A stretch of 64,000 nucleotides of DNA from assembly GCF_004336745.1 (NCBI RefSeq), contig NZ_SJXD01000022.1, positions 1 to 64,000 of the forward strand, in the 5' to 3' direction. Positions 1 to 8,823 of this stretch are shown one piece after another (positions within the stretch are counted from its first letter, which is position 1; every line of letters begins with the position of its first letter). Position numbers and translations under genes: made by a program. The stretch is from Roseococcus sp. SYP-B2431. Lineage in GTDB: Bacteria; Pseudomonadota; Alphaproteobacteria; Acetobacterales; Acetobacteraceae. The notes beneath the pieces are model-generated. The model made no database searches. It was not told where the DNA came from and saw nothing but the letters and a program-made list of their open reading frames with translations.

Positions 1-107
1 ATCTTGCTGGAATCCGTGTCCACCAGCGCCACGTCGACGCCAAACTCGGCAAAGCAAGCACCAGAGACGAGGCCGACATAGCCGGCCCCGATCACCGCGA
101 TTTTCAT
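1..107 (-). CDS. UDP-glucose 6-dehydrogenase, N-terminal fragment
   Basis: Only the first 35 codons are in the window; the gene continues past position 1. The translation begins [20 protein letters not shown], the Rossmann nucleotide-binding motif ([10 protein letters not shown]) that opens UDP-glucose/GDP-mannose dehydrogenases. The family oxidises UDP-glucose to UDP-glucuronate with two NAD+ for exopolysaccharide or LPS sugars. The next gene upstream on the same strand is galU, which makes UDP-glucose, so the pair forms a logical pathway. An alternative is another nucleotide-sugar dehydrogenase of the same superfamily, since the catalytic Cys domain is not visible. Confidence 0.85.
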   Translation of the reverse strand, partial: MKIAVIGAGYVGLVSGACFAEFGVDVALVDTDSSK

Positions 108-242
108 AAGGGAACCCCCGAGGACCGCATGACCAAAACAGCATGCGGAAGCAGCATTTGATCGGATCGCTGGAGGTTCATCAACATCCTAGCCCGGCCG
201 ACCGGGAAAGTTCAAAATCCCGCGGCGGTCGCGGAAACGGCG

Positions 243-1112
243 TCAGCGGTACTTCGCCAGGAATTCCCGGACCTGCGGCGCGAGTTCGGGGCGCTTCAGG
301 GCGAAGGCGATCTGCGCCTCCAGGAAGCCCACCTTGTCGCCGCAGTCGAAGCGCCGGCCCTCGTAGCGCAGGCCGTGGAAGGGCTGGTGGCCGAGGAGCT
401 TGGCCATGCCGTCCGTCAGCTGCACCTCGCCGCCGGCGCCCAGCTCCATCTTCGCCAGATGGGCGATGACCTCGGGCATCAGCACGTAGCGGCCGATGAT
501 GGTCAGGTTGGAGGGCGCCTGGTCGATTGGGGGCTTCTCCACGAGGCCCTTCACCGAGACGAGCCGGCCCATGTCCTTCTCGATATCGATCACGCCATAC
601 TTGTTGACGCGATCCCTCGGGACCTCCTCTATGGCCACGACGTTGCCGCCCGTCTCCTGATAGGCATCGGCGAGCTGCCTGGTGCAGGAGACGTCGCACA
701 TCATCAGGTCGTCGGGCAGCAGGATGGCGAAGGGATCGTCGCCGATGAAGCTGCGCGCCGCCCAGATGGCGTGGCCGAGGCCCATGGGCACCTGCTGGCG
801 CGTGGTGGTCACGCTGCCGGGCGGCAGGGCCTGGGCGCGGAGCTCGGCGAGCTCCTTGGCCTTGCCGCGCTCCTCGAGCATCCGCTCCAACTCGAAATGG
901 ACGTCGAAATGCTCGACGATGGCCATCTTGCCGCGGCCGGTGACGAAGCAGAACTGCTCGATGCCGGCGGCCCGGGCCTCGTCCACGGCGTATTGGATCA
1001 GCGGCCGGTCGACGACCGGCAGCATCTCCTTGGCGATGGCCTTGGTGGCGGGGAGGAAGCGGGTGCCCATGCCGGCGACGGGCATGACGGCCTTCTTGAG
1101 CGGCTTCAGCAC
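243..1112 (-). CDS. galU: UTP--glucose-1-phosphate uridylyltransferase
   Basis: Makes UDP-glucose from UTP and glucose-1-phosphate in the cytoplasm, for polysaccharide and LPS synthesis. The nucleotidyltransferase signature GMGTRFLPATKA followed by KEMLPVVDRPLIQYAVDEA is at the N-terminus, and VEKP and the family C-terminal part (GEVQLTDG) are present. A GTG start at 1112 gives 289 residues beginning VLKPLKKAVMPVAGMG, the usual length; an AAGGGA stretch lies just upstream. An upstream ATG at 1172 would add 20 atypical residues. It precedes the UDP-glucose dehydrogenase gene on the same strand, with a 135-bp gap. Confidence 0.95.
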   Translation of the reverse strand: MLKPLKKAVMPVAGMGTRFLPATKAIAKEMLPVVDRPLIQYAVDEARAAGIEQFCFVTGRGKMAIVEHFDVHFELERMLEERGKAKELAELRAQALPPGSVTTTRQQVPMGLGHAIWAARSFIGDDPFAILLPDDLMMCDVSCTRQLADAYQETGGNVVAIEEVPRDRVNKYGVIDIEKDMGRLVSVKGLVEKPPIDQAPSNLTIIGRYVLMPEVIAHLAKMELGAGGEVQLTDGMAKLLGHQPFHGLRYEGRRFDCGDKVGFLEAQIAFALKRPELAPQVREFLAKYR

Positions 1113-1268
1113 GGGGTGATCCCTTTGTTCATTCGGCGCAACCTGTTGCCACGCCCTGGCTGGCGGCGGCAAGCCAGGGCCGGTCGGCTTTCATCCCGAT
1201 CTGCGCCCCGATCTCCGCCCCGAGCTGCTCCAGGCGCAGGGGACAGGCCGCTTCCACCCGGGCCACCG

Positions 1269-2477
1269 TCACCCGGGGTTCCGGGCCAGCTGCTGCCGGG
1301 GCGGCGGCGCAGCGTCGGCCGACCGGGAGGGCGTGCGCGGCGTGGCCTGGGCGGCGCGCGTGACGGGACGGGCGGCGGGGCGGGCGACAGGACGGACGGC
1401 GGAACGGGGCGCGGCGCGAAGCTGGCGCGGCCGGGCCGCGGGGGACGGCGTCGTTGCCACGACCCGGCGCACCCGCGCCGCGGGCTGGCGGGCGGCGGCC
1501 ACCGACCGGACGCCGGGCGCGCGGTTGCGCGGCGCCGGTTCCCGCAGGGCGGCCTGCCGGACGTTGGCCGCCCGGCGCGGGCCGGGGCCGACGGTGGCAT
1601 CATGCCGGACGGCGACGCGCGGCGGCAGCGCGGCCATCAGCGGCGGCACCTCGCGCACGCCCAGGCGGGCGAAGCCGGCGTCCAGCAGCTCGGCCATCCG
1701 GCCATTGCGCTGGGCCCATGAATTGCCGCCGAAGACCGCGCCCACCAGCCGCACGCCCTCGCGCTGGGCCGAGGTCACGATGTTGAAGCCGGAGGCATTG
1801 ATGTAGCCCGTCTTGATGCCGTCGGCGCCGGGGTAGTCGCGCAGCATGCCGTTGTGGTTGCGGATCAGGCGGTTGCCATGCGCGAAGTGGGTCAGGGAGA
1901 AGTAGTGGTACTGCTCCGGGAAATCCTGGATGAGCCGGCGGCCGAGCAGCGTCATGTCGCGGGCCGTGGTCACCTGGTCGGGGTCCGGCAGGCCGGAGGC
2001 GTTGCGGAAGGTGGTGCGCGACATGCCGAGCGAGCGGGCGCGCAGGGTCATCATCCGCGCGAAGCTCGCCTCGTCGCCGCCGAGCGCCTCGCCGACGGCC
2101 ACCGCGATGTCGTTGGCGGAGCGCGTGACCAGGGCCAGGATGGCAGTCTCGGTGGAGAGGGTGCCGCCGGCGGGCACGCCAAGCTTGGAAGGCGGCATCG
2201 AGGCCGCCTCGGCGCTGACGCGGATGGGCGTGGAGAGGGTAAATCGGCCGGCCTGCATCGCCTCGAAGAGCATGTACAGCGTCATCATCTTGGTGAGGGA
2301 GGCCGGATGCCGGGTGTCGTCCGCGGCCTCCGCGATCAGCACATTGCCCGTGCGCGCATCCACCACCATGCCGGAATAACGTGGGCTCGCGGTGATCTGG
2401 GCGCTCGCCGCGGCCGGCAGGAGGCCCACGGCCAGGAGCGCGCCGGCGACGGCGCGGAGAACGGCGGATCTGAACAT
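1269..2477 (-). CDS. D-alanyl-D-alanine carboxypeptidase (S11) with basic Pro/Arg/Ala tail
   Basis: Periplasmic peptidase S11 (DacF/PBP5-like) that trims the terminal D-Ala of peptidoglycan stem peptides. Starting at ATG 2477 (GGGGAAG upstream) the 402-residue protein has a signal peptide ending near AAASA (about residue 26), the SxxK motif SLTK (Ser60/Lys63), SAN (Ser120) and KTG (Lys222). After about residue 290 the usual PBP5 C-terminal domain is replaced by roughly 110 residues almost wholly of Ala, Pro, Arg and Val, strongly basic and probably disordered. The tail could bind the anionic cell wall or membrane; that is inference. A longer reading frame upstream of 2477 is not protein-like. 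Confidence 0.9.
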   Translation of the reverse strand: MFRSAVLRAVAGALLAVGLLPAAASAQITASPRYSGMVVDARTGNVLIAEAADDTRHPASLTKMMTLYMLFEAMQAGRFTLSTPIRVSAEAASMPPSKLGVPAGGTLSTETAILALVTRSANDIAVAVGEALGGDEASFARMMTLRARSLGMSRTTFRNASGLPDPDQVTTARDMTLLGRRLIQDFPEQYHYFSLTHFAHGNRLIRNHNGMLRDYPGADGIKTGYINASGFNIVTSAQREGVRLVGAVFGGNSWAQRNGRMAELLDAGFARLGVREVPPLMAALPPRVAVRHDATVGPGPRRAANVRQAALREPAPRNRAPGVRSVAAARQPAARVRRVVATTPSPAARPRQLRAAPRSAVRPVARPAARPVTRAAQATPRTPSRSADAAPPPRQQLARNPG

Positions 2478-2631
2478 GCGGCTTCCCCAAAGCGGACGCT
2501 GGCCTCGCCTCCCCCAAGGCCCGGCCCGCGTTGAAATGCAAAGAAACAGTCGAGCCGCCATTTGTCCATCCGTTTCGCGCGAAACTGTGGCCATGCGGTT
2601 CCGAATCGGCCTGATCCGCCGAGCGCCGGAA

Positions 2632-2652
2632 TTTTTGTGCACTGCACAAAAA
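2632..2652. promoter_or_regulatory. Perfect 10-bp inverted repeat upstream of phasin gene (candidate PhaR operator)
   Basis: Two perfect 10-bp arms, TTTTTGTGCA and TGCACAAAAA, flank one central C. The palindrome lies directly upstream of the putative phasin -35 element. Its core TGCACTGCA recurs at 2700 and at 23669. The TGC-rich core resembles what is described for PhaR repressors of alphaproteobacterial phasin genes. The palindrome is seen; its assignment to PhaR is inferred. Confidence 0.55.
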
Positions 2653-2656
2653 CCGC

Positions 2657-2685
2657 TTGCATTGGACCGGACGACCTCATAAGTA
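2657..2685 (+). promoter_or_regulatory. Predicted sigma-70 promoter of the phasin gene
   Basis: TTGCAT (2657-2662), a 17-bp spacer and TAAGTA (2680-2685) form a reasonable -35/-10 pair, placing transcription start near 2692. The same -35 hexamer and spacing recur before the RhlE-type helicase gene (34107-34135). Confidence 0.45.
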
Positions 2686-2696
2686 GGCCCTCGTGA

Positions 2697-2712
2697 TGCT
2701 GCACTGCAACAA
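2697..2712 (+). promoter_or_regulatory. Second TGC-rich motif in phasin leader
   Basis: TGCTGCACTGCAACAA lies just downstream of the predicted start of transcription and about 58 bp before the phasin ATG, a position suited to repression. It shares TGCTGCACTGCA with the site in front of the PHB-depolymerase-type gene (23666-23680). Confidence 0.5.
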
Positions 2713-2770
2713 ACGCAGCAAGACCATGCCTTCCTCGCATCGGGGCAGGCCACGCGAAGGAGCGAATGAC

Positions 2771-3277
2771 ATGGCCACTTCGGCTGAGATCAAGAAGACC
2801 ATGGCCGACGCGGCCCAGACCGGCGCCGCCCAGGCGAAGCAGATGGCCACGGACGGCGTGGCCCAGGCCCGCGTCGCGGTCGAGAAGACCATGGAGACCG
2901 CCAACAAGACCGCCGGCGACCTGATGAAGGCCTCCGAGGAGGCCGTCGAGTTCGGCCGGGGCAATTTCGAGGCGGTCAGCAAGGCCACCCAGGTCTACGT
3001 GACCGGCATGCAGGACCTGTCCCGCCAGACGGTCACCATGTTCCAGGCCTATTCGGAGCAGGCGATCGAGGCGGCCAAGACCCTCACCTCGCTGAAGAGC
3101 CTCAAGGAGGCGGCCGATTTCCAGGCCTCCTTCGCCAAGACCGCCTTCGAGCGCGCGATGGCCGACGCCACCCGCCTGCAGGAGGCTTCGCTGAAGCTGG
3201 CCGAGGCCGCCGTGGAGCCGATCTCCGCTCGCATGACGGTCGCCATGGAGAAGATGACCAAGCCGCTCGCGGCCTGA
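2771..3277 (+). CDS. Phasin family protein
   Basis: A 168-residue, Ala/Lys/Glu-rich, all-helical protein without Cys, typical of phasin_2 proteins that coat polyhydroxyalkanoate granules. It begins MATSAEIKKTMADAAQTGAA and the middle (GNFEAVSKATQVYVTGMQDLSRQ) matches the phasin core heptad pattern. The ATG at 2771 is preceded by AAGGAG at good spacing; an earlier start at 2693 would fall in the regulatory region. The leader carries two TGC-rich palindromic motifs, consistent with PhaR-type autoregulation. A strong terminator follows. Monocistronic. Confidence 0.9.
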   Translation: MATSAEIKKTMADAAQTGAAQAKQMATDGVAQARVAVEKTMETANKTAGDLMKASEEAVEFGRGNFEAVSKATQVYVTGMQDLSRQTVTMFQAYSEQAIEAAKTLTSLKSLKEAADFQASFAKTAFERAMADATRLQEASLKLAEAAVEPISARMTVAMEKMTKPLAA

Positions 3278-3335
3278 TCGTCCGCCGTGCCCGGGGACGT
3301 TCCGCCCCGGAACGGCCCGCACACGCCTGAGTTGA

Positions 3336-3373
3336 GGGCCCGCATGCCGAAGGCATGCGGGCCCTTTCCTTTT
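3336..3373 (+). terminator. Rho-independent terminator after phasin gene
   Basis: A perfect 13-bp stem (GGGCCCGCATGCC / GGCATGCGGGCCC) with a GAA loop is followed by TTTCCTTTTG. It ends the phasin transcript before clpS. Confidence 0.92.
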
Positions 3374-3476
3374 GTTCATTCCGCCCTGCGAGGCTTTCAA
3401 CCCCTTCCCGTGGGCTGCCGGCTCCCGATATCCTGTCCAGGACCATGAAGACGCGATGCACCACCGGAAGCGAGAG

Positions 3477-3821
3477 ATGACCAGGATCACGATGTCCGAT
3501 CCGGACAAGCGGGACGGCGAGGGCGGCCCGACGACCGGGGTCGTCGTCAAGCCGCGGCCGAAGACCAAGAAGCCGGCCATGTACAAGGTGCTGATGCTCA
3601 ACGACGACTACACGCCCATGGAGTTCGTCGTGCATGTCCTGGAACGCTTCTTCCAGAAGAACCGCGACGAGGCGACGCGCATCATGATGCACGTCCACCG
3701 CCGCGGCGTCGGGGTTTGCGGCGTCTATACCTACGAGGTCGCGGAGACGAAGGTCACGCAGGTGATGGACCTGGCCCGCCAGAACCAGCATCCGCTGCAA
3801 TGCACCATCGAGAAAGAGTGA
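3477..3821 (+). CDS. clpS: ATP-dependent Clp protease adaptor ClpS
   Basis: Adaptor that delivers N-degron substrates to ClpAP. The 114-residue protein has a disordered N-terminal extension, then the ClpS core: [22 protein letters not shown], with the NDDYTPM substrate-pocket segment, and the His-containing MMHVHRRG segment. The start at 3477 has GGAAG six bases upstream; an ATG at 3492 is a close alternative. It directly precedes clpA, its partner, with a 149-bp gap that may hold a separate clpA promoter. Confidence 0.95.
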   Translation: MTRITMSDPDKRDGEGGPTTGVVVKPRPKTKKPAMYKVLMLNDDYTPMEFVVHVLERFFQKNRDEATRIMMHVHRRGVGVCGVYTYEVAETKVTQVMDLARQNQHPLQCTIEKE

Positions 3822-3970
3822 CACAAAAAATCACGTGCGGAATCGCGCCACGCAATTGTCTTATGCGTTGGTGTCGGATGTGACGGCAGGGGGAGAGCCA
3901 CCACATCACTGTCAACCCGCCGCGCCGCCAACCTCGGCGGCCGGCCTTCGCTGAAGGGGAGCGTTGAACC

Positions 3971-6325
3971 ATGCTATCCCGCAATCTCGAGCAGACGCTC
4001 CATCGTGCGCTCGGCCTCGCCAACGATCGCCGCCACGAATACGCCACCCTCGAACATCTCCTCCTCGCGCTCGGTGACGATGCGGACGCGACGACCGTGT
4101 TGCGCGCCTGCGGCGTCGACGTGGACAAGCTCAAGCGCGAGCTGACCGAGTTCCTCGACAAGGACCTCGCCGGCCTCGTCAGCGACCGCACGGGTGATCC
4201 CAAGCCGACCGCCGGCTTCCAGCGCGTCGTGCAGCGCGCGGCGATCCATGTGCAGAGCAGCGGCCGCGACGAGGTGACGGGCGCCAATGTGCTCGTGGCC
4301 CTCTTCTCGGAGCGCGAGTCGCACGCCGTCTATTTCCTGCAGCTGCAGGACATGACGCGGCTGGACGCGGTGAACTTCATCAGCCACGGCATCGCCAAGG
4401 CCCCCGGCCGCTCGCAGCCCCGCCCCGTCCAGGGCCAGGCCCCGACGCCCGAGGACAATGCCGGCAAGGAGGACCGCGAGGAGAAGCCGCGCGGCGGCGG
4501 GCGCAACCAGGACGCGCTCAGCACCTATTGCGTCAACCTCAACAAGCGCGCGCTCGCTGGCAAGATCGATCCGCTGATCGGCCGTGACAGCGAGATCGAG
4601 CGCACCATCCAGATCCTCTGCCGCCGCACCAAGAACAACCCGCTCTATGTGGGTGATCCGGGCGTGGGCAAGACGGCCATCGCCGAGGGCCTGGCCAAGC
4701 GCATCGTCGAGGGCGACGTGCCGGAGGTGCTCGCCAAGAGCACCATCTTCTCGCTCGACATGGGCAGCCTGCTGGCCGGCACCCGCTACCGCGGCGATTT
4801 CGAGGAGCGGCTGAAGGCCGTGGTGAACGAGCTGGAGGCCCAGCCGGGCGCCGTGCTCTTCATCGACGAGATCCACACCGTGATCGGCGCCGGCGCCACC
4901 TCCGGCGGCGCCATGGACGCCTCGAACCTGCTCAAGCCCGCGCTGGCCCAGGGCACGCTGCGCTGCATCGGCTCGACCACCTACAAGGAGTACCGCAACC
5001 ACTTCGAGAAGGACCGGGCGCTCGTCCGGCGCTTCCAGAAGATCGACGTGAACGAGCCCTCCGTCGAGGACACGGTGAAGATCCTGACGGGCCTGAAGAC
5101 CAACTACGAGAAGCACCACAAGGTGAAGTACACGCCGGAGGCCATCCGCGCCGCCGTCGAGCTCTCGGCCAAGTACATCCATGACCGCAAGCTGCCGGAC
5201 AAGGCGATCGACGTGATCGACGAGGTCGGCGCCTCGCGGATGCTGCTGCCGGAAGGCCGCCGCCGGAAGACCGTGACCCTGAAGGATGTGGAGGAGACCG
5301 TCGCGAAGATCGCGCGCATCCCACCCAAATCCGTCTCGGCCGACGACAAGGAGACGCTCCGCACGCTGGAGCGCGACCTCAAGGCGATGGTCTTCGGGCA
5401 GGACAAGGCGATCGAGGCGCTGTCCTCGGCGATCAAGCTGTCCCGCGCGGGGCTGCGCGATCCCGAGAAGCCGATCGGCAACTACCTGTTCAGCGGCCCC
5501 ACCGGCGTCGGCAAGACCGAGGTGGCGAAGCAGCTCAGCAAGACGCTCGGCATCGAGCTGCTGCGCTTCGATATGTCCGAATACATGGAGCGGCACAGCG
5601 TCAGCCGGCTGATCGGCGCGCCGCCGGGCTATGTGGGCTTCGACCAGGGCGGCCTGCTGACCGACGGCATCGACCAGCATCCGCATTGCGTGCTGCTGCT
5701 GGACGAGATCGAGAAGGCCCATCCGGACCTCTACGCGATCCTGCTGCAGGTGATGGACCACGGGAAGCTGACCGACCACAACGGCAAGACGGTCGATTTC
5801 CGCAACGTGATCCTCATCATGACCACCAATGCGGGCGCCGCGGACATGCAGAAGTCGGCGATCGGCTTTGGCAACCCGGTGCGCCAGGGCGAGGACGAGG
5901 AGGCGGTGAAGCGGATGTTCACGCCGGAATTCCGCAACCGCCTCGACGCCGTGATCCCCTTCGCGGGTCTCTCGGCGGAGATCGTCGCCCAGGTGGTCGA
6001 GAAGTTCGTGATGCAGCTTGAGGCCCAGCTGGCCGACCGCAACGTCACGATCGAGCTCTCGAGCGCGGCCAAGGAGTGGCTGGCCGAGCGCGGCTACGAT
6101 CCGCTCTATGGCGCGCGGCCGCTGGCCCGCGTGATCCAGGAGTTCATCAAGAAGCCGCTGGCCGAGGAGCTGCTCTTCGGGCGGCTGGTGAAGGGCGGCT
6201 CGGTGAAGGTCAATCTGACCGACGGCGCGCTGACCTTCGACATCGCCGAGGCGCCGGTCGCCGCCCTGCCCAAGCCGGAAAGCGACGGCGAGGCGGAGAA
6301 GGAGCCGGAAGCCACGGCGGAGTAG
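3971..6325 (+). CDS. clpA: ATP-dependent Clp protease ATP-binding subunit ClpA
   Basis: AAA+ unfoldase that feeds proteins to ClpP. Domains in order: N-terminal Clp repeat domain (about 1-145, [14 protein letters not shown]), AAA-1 with Walker A GDPGVGKT (228-235) and Walker [13 protein letters not shown]-2 with Walker A GPTGVGKT (509-516) and [11 protein letters not shown], and a D2-small C-terminal domain. The ClpP-binding IGF tripeptide is present in SAIGFGNP. At 784 residues it has the usual ClpA length, and it lacks the long ClpB middle domain. The acidic Glu/Ala-rich C-terminal tail is variable in this family. Confidence 0.97.
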   Translation: MLSRNLEQTLHRALGLANDRRHEYATLEHLLLALGDDADATTVLRACGVDVDKLKRELTEFLDKDLAGLVSDRTGDPKPTAGFQRVVQRAAIHVQSSGRDEVTGANVLVALFSERESHAVYFLQLQDMTRLDAVNFISHGIAKAPGRSQPRPVQGQAPTPEDNAGKEDREEKPRGGGRNQDALSTYCVNLNKRALAGKIDPLIGRDSEIERTIQILCRRTKNNPLYVGDPGVGKTAIAEGLAKRIVEGDVPEVLAKSTIFSLDMGSLLAGTRYRGDFEERLKAVVNELEAQPGAVLFIDEIHTVIGAGATSGGAMDASNLLKPALAQGTLRCIGSTTYKEYRNHFEKDRALVRRFQKIDVNEPSVEDTVKILTGLKTNYEKHHKVKYTPEAIRAAVELSAKYIHDRKLPDKAIDVIDEVGASRMLLPEGRRRKTVTLKDVEETVAKIARIPPKSVSADDKETLRTLERDLKAMVFGQDKAIEALSSAIKLSRAGLRDPEKPIGNYLFSGPTGVGKTEVAKQLSKTLGIELLRFDMSEYMERHSVSRLIGAPPGYVGFDQGGLLTDGIDQHPHCVLLLDEIEKAHPDLYAILLQVMDHGKLTDHNGKTVDFRNVILIMTTNAGAADMQKSAIGFGNPVRQGEDEEAVKRMFTPEFRNRLDAVIPFAGLSAEIVAQVVEKFVMQLEAQLADRNVTIELSSAAKEWLAERGYDPLYGARPLARVIQEFIKKPLAEELLFGRLVKGGSVKVNLTDGALTFDIAEAPVAALPKPESDGEAEKEPEATAE

Positions 6326-6346
6326 CCTGCTCGCGGCTTGTGGAGA

Positions 6347-6383
6347 GGGCCCCGATGGGAAACCATCGGGGCCCTTCTCATTT
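6347..6383 (+). terminator. Rho-independent terminator after clpA
   Basis: A perfect 12-bp stem (GGGCCCCGATGG / CCATCGGGGCCC) with a GAAA loop is followed by TTCTCATTT. It ends only 14 bp before the start codon of the next gene on the same strand. Confidence 0.9.
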
Positions 6384-6396
6384 CCGGACCGAAGCC

Positions 6397-6759
6397 ATGA
6401 CCACCGACAACCGAATCGAGGACTGGGACAGCTACAACGCCGCGCTGCGCGAGCGCGGCAAGGAGTTCTCGCAGCTGCATCCCGAGGCTGTGAAGGCCTT
6501 TTCGGCCCTCGGCCGCGCCTCGGCCGTCACGAAGCACCTCGACGCAAAGACGCGGGAGCTGATCGCGATCGCGGTGGCCGTGACCACGCGGTGCGGAGGC
6601 TGCATCGACGACCATGCGCGTCGCGCCCGCGCGGCGGGCGCGACGAAGGAGGAGATCGCCGAGGCGTTGGGCGTGGCGGTGGCCGTGAATGCCGGCGCGG
6701 CCTTCACCTACTCGCTGCACGTGCTGGACGCTTATGACGGGGCGGGTGCGCGGCCCTAG
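6397..6759 (+). CDS. Carboxymuconolactone decarboxylase / AhpD-like protein
   Basis: A 120-residue protein of the CMD/AhpD family. It has the helical core LDAKTRELIAIAVAVTTRC followed by the redox CGGC motif and DDHARRARAAGATKEEIAEAL; the CxxC plus downstream His marks AhpD-type disulfide reductase members rather than true decarboxylases. It is probably a small peroxidase or disulfide-exchange protein; the substrate is unknown. The ATG at 6397 follows the clpA terminator by 14 bp, so it depends on read-through or on a promoter inside the clpA end. Its last four bases overlap the convergent esterase gene. Confidence 0.85.
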   Translation: MTTDNRIEDWDSYNAALRERGKEFSQLHPEAVKAFSALGRASAVTKHLDAKTRELIAIAVAVTTRCGGCIDDHARRARAAGATKEEIAEALGVAVAVNAGAAFTYSLHVLDAYDGAGARP

Positions 6760-7583
6760 GCCAGAAAGGCACGAACCTCGCCGAGGACATCGCCCCCCTC
6801 CAGGCCGAGGGCGCGGATCGGGTCGGCCAGCGCGGCCACGATGCCGAGATGGCTCATGCCGGGATAGGCGACATGGCGCACCGGAACGCCCGCCTCGCGC
6901 GCCCGGGCCGCGAGGTCGGCGGAATGCTGCGGGCGGACGGTCGTGTCGGCCGCGCCATGCAGCAGCAGCATCGCCGGTGTCGCGGGGCCGAGCGGCAACG
7001 GCGCGGCGACGGCACGCGGCGTTCCGGCGAAGACCCCGGGCGGGTCAACCTCGTCCGCGCCGAAATCATAAGGGCCGGCGAGGCCGATGAAGCCGCCGAC
7101 GCGGTCCTGGGCGCGCCAGTGCGGATCCAGCGCGACGCAACCGGCGTTGAAGGCCCCGGCCGAATGCCCCATCAGGATCAGGCGCCGCCGAGGCTCGCGG
7201 GCGGCCAGGAAGCGGACGGCCAGAGCCGTGTCCTCGACGAAGCCGGGAAAGCGCCCCTCGGGCCACAGCCGGTAGTCGATCACCGCGAGGAGGCAGCCGA
7301 GCCCGGCCAGCGGATAGGCGAGGAAGCGGTAGTCCCCGCGCTCCGCCGAGCGCCAGCCGCCGCCCGGGACGAAGACCAGCAGCGGCGCGGCCTCGGCCAG
7401 GCCTGGCGGCGCATAGAGGTCCAGCCGGTGGCGCGGCAAAGGGCCGTAGGCGATGCCCTGCTCGCGTGTCGTGCCGCGGGCGCGGGTCAGGGCCCCGGCG
7501 AGACCGGTCGGCGAGCAGGCTCCCAGCGGGAGGAGCGCCGCGCCGGAGAGCAGGGCGCGGCGCAGGGGCGCGGGAAGCTTCAT
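6756..7583 (-). CDS. Alpha/beta hydrolase lipoprotein, carboxylesterase-like
   Basis: A 275-residue BD-FAE/HSL-type esterase. The N-terminus (MKLPAPLRRALLSGAALLPL) is a signal peptide ending in the lipobox LGAC with Cys23, so it is probably a lipoprotein. The oxyanion region VFVPGGGWRSAERGDYRF and the nucleophile elbow LILMGHSAGA (Ser) are clear; Asp in GAADTTVRPQHS and His in PGMSHLGIV complete the triad. Natural substrate unknown; small acyl esters are typical. Convergent with the AhpD-like gene. Confidence 0.85.
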   Translation of the reverse strand: MKLPAPLRRALLSGAALLPLGACSPTGLAGALTRARGTTREQGIAYGPLPRHRLDLYAPPGLAEAAPLLVFVPGGGWRSAERGDYRFLAYPLAGLGCLLAVIDYRLWPEGRFPGFVEDTALAVRFLAAREPRRRLILMGHSAGAFNAGCVALDPHWRAQDRVGGFIGLAGPYDFGADEVDPPGVFAGTPRAVAAPLPLGPATPAMLLLHGAADTTVRPQHSADLAARAREAGVPVRHVAYPGMSHLGIVAALADPIRALGLEGGDVLGEVRAFLA

Positions 7584-7662
7584 CGCAGGGAAATGATCCG
7601 GCGCGGGGCGGGTTGCCAGGATTGACCGCGGCGCCCTTCGCCTCTAAGCCGCGCAGCTTCAC

Positions 7663-7738
7663 GTCCCCATCGTCTAGAGGCCTAGGACACCAGCCTTTCA
7701 CGTTGGCAGCACGGGTTCGAATCCCGTTGGGGACGCCA
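7663..7738 (+). tRNA. tRNA-Glu (UUC)
   Basis: A 76-nt cloverleaf: acceptor GTCCCCA pairs with TGGGGAC, the T-arm contains GGTTCGAATCC, the anticodon loop CTTTCAC holds TTC, and the discriminator G is followed by an encoded CCA (7736-7738). The downstream islet with foreign character makes it a plausible insertion target, although no duplicated tRNA 3' end was found. Confidence 0.97.
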
Positions 7739-7957
7739 CCTTCCTTGGCTTCCGAAAGTTTGCCCCTCCGGCAAATTGGCGGTTCGGATCTCACTTTTCG
7801 AAGCCGCGCTGCGGCAGCTCGCGAATCCGCCGATTCATCTCAGCATCTTCAACGCCGCGGCGTGAGCTTCTTCATCGGCCAGGGCCGAGGCGCCCGGGAG
7901 CCCTCGGGCACCCGCCGGACGCCCGACCCTCGTGCCCGGCGTCCAGCGTCCGAGGAC
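7739..7957. other. Intergenic stretch between tRNA-Glu and pyruvyl transferase pseudogene
   Basis: No gene or convincing regulatory element is visible. A short hairpin (TTTGCC / GGCAAA, loop CCTCC) begins about 25 bp after the tRNA but has no T-run. Confidence 0.4.
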
Positions 7958-8823
7958 TCAATCGAAGATGAGTCCGGAGTATCCGGCCGATTTCATCTCC
8001 TGCAGTTTACGGAGCCAGAGCTTCCTGCGGCTGGCCTCGATGAACGGGCACGCGTTCAGAAGTCGCCCGGCATTGATCCGGGTCGGGGGGATTACCTCGT
8101 CACATTGGGACCAAGATAGCCTTCCGCTCCCATCAATGGTGCATTTGACATTCGATGTGATTCCGACGCTTGCGAGATAATCGTAGAACTTGAAGCCATC
8201 GCCGGCCGGCAGTCGCGTCGCCTGATGCCAAAACGCTGGAACGCTGGAACGCCGTAGGCATGGGCCGCAATGATTCCGTGCAAGGAGCTGGATACGATCA
8301 TCCGGCATGAGAGTATGGCGTCGACAACTGAGTTAATTTCACCGGTGATGTCGATATTGAGCCGATGAATTTCGGGAGAGATCGGAAAAGTGTCTTCCGG
8401 CAATTCTTGCTCGTTGATATGGCGTATAATACCTATATCATATACGATCTGAATTGTCGGATAATATATCAGTGGATAAAGAACCGCTGGATCGCCAAAA
8501 ACCCCAGGGCAATCAATGCCCATCGATATCAGCTTTCCCCGGGTCAGGGGGCCACGAACAGCATGTATTTTGCGCGGAGGAGCGTTAATCTTCTCTGAAA
8601 AGAACTTGAACCCCATCCCCCATACCTCGTGATGAGGGCGCGTATTTGCCAGTCCGCTGCCAATCACGCGGTATACGCTACGGCCATCCCATCCCGTCGC
8701 GGGCTTGGAGTTACTGACTTCGCGCCCCGAAAGCGCCTGAACCAATATCGGATTGAGCTTATCCCCCCAATTCGCAGCCACCTTACCCTCGCTCGGCCAG
8801 CTGACGAAAAGAGGATGATCCAT
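7958..8823 (-). pseudogene. Polysaccharide pyruvyl transferase family gene, frameshifted
   Basis: Two reading frames on the minus strand together make one polysaccharide pyruvyl transferase-type protein, an enzyme class that adds pyruvate ketals to exopolysaccharide. The N-terminal part has NWGDKLNPILVQALSG, WGMGFKF, AVRGPLTR, VFGDPAVLYP and SSLHGIIAAHAYGVPAF; the C-terminal part, in another frame, continues FWHQATRLPAGDGFKFYDYLASVG. The frames switch at an 8-bp tandem duplication (8232-8247); removing one copy restores a continuous frame. The start is uncertain: ATG 8823 or 8871. The 8330-8560 part is AT-richer than its surroundings, which suggests transfer. It may be a dead gene or an OFF phase variant. 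Confidence 0.85.
8232..8252. repeat. 8-bp tandem duplication AACGCTGG causing frameshift
   Basis: AACGCTGG occurs at 8232-8239 and 8240-8247 and continues for five more matching bases (AACGC), giving about 2.6 units. The 8-bp excess is exactly what breaks the pyruvyl transferase reading frame. Short tandem units of this kind change copy number by slipped-strand replication. Confidence 0.9.

Noticed and set aside
3974-5779. A 601-codon open frame antisense to clpA
   Set aside because: Low-complexity Leu/Val/Gly/Ala/His sequence with no motif; the sense strand encodes an unmistakable ClpA.
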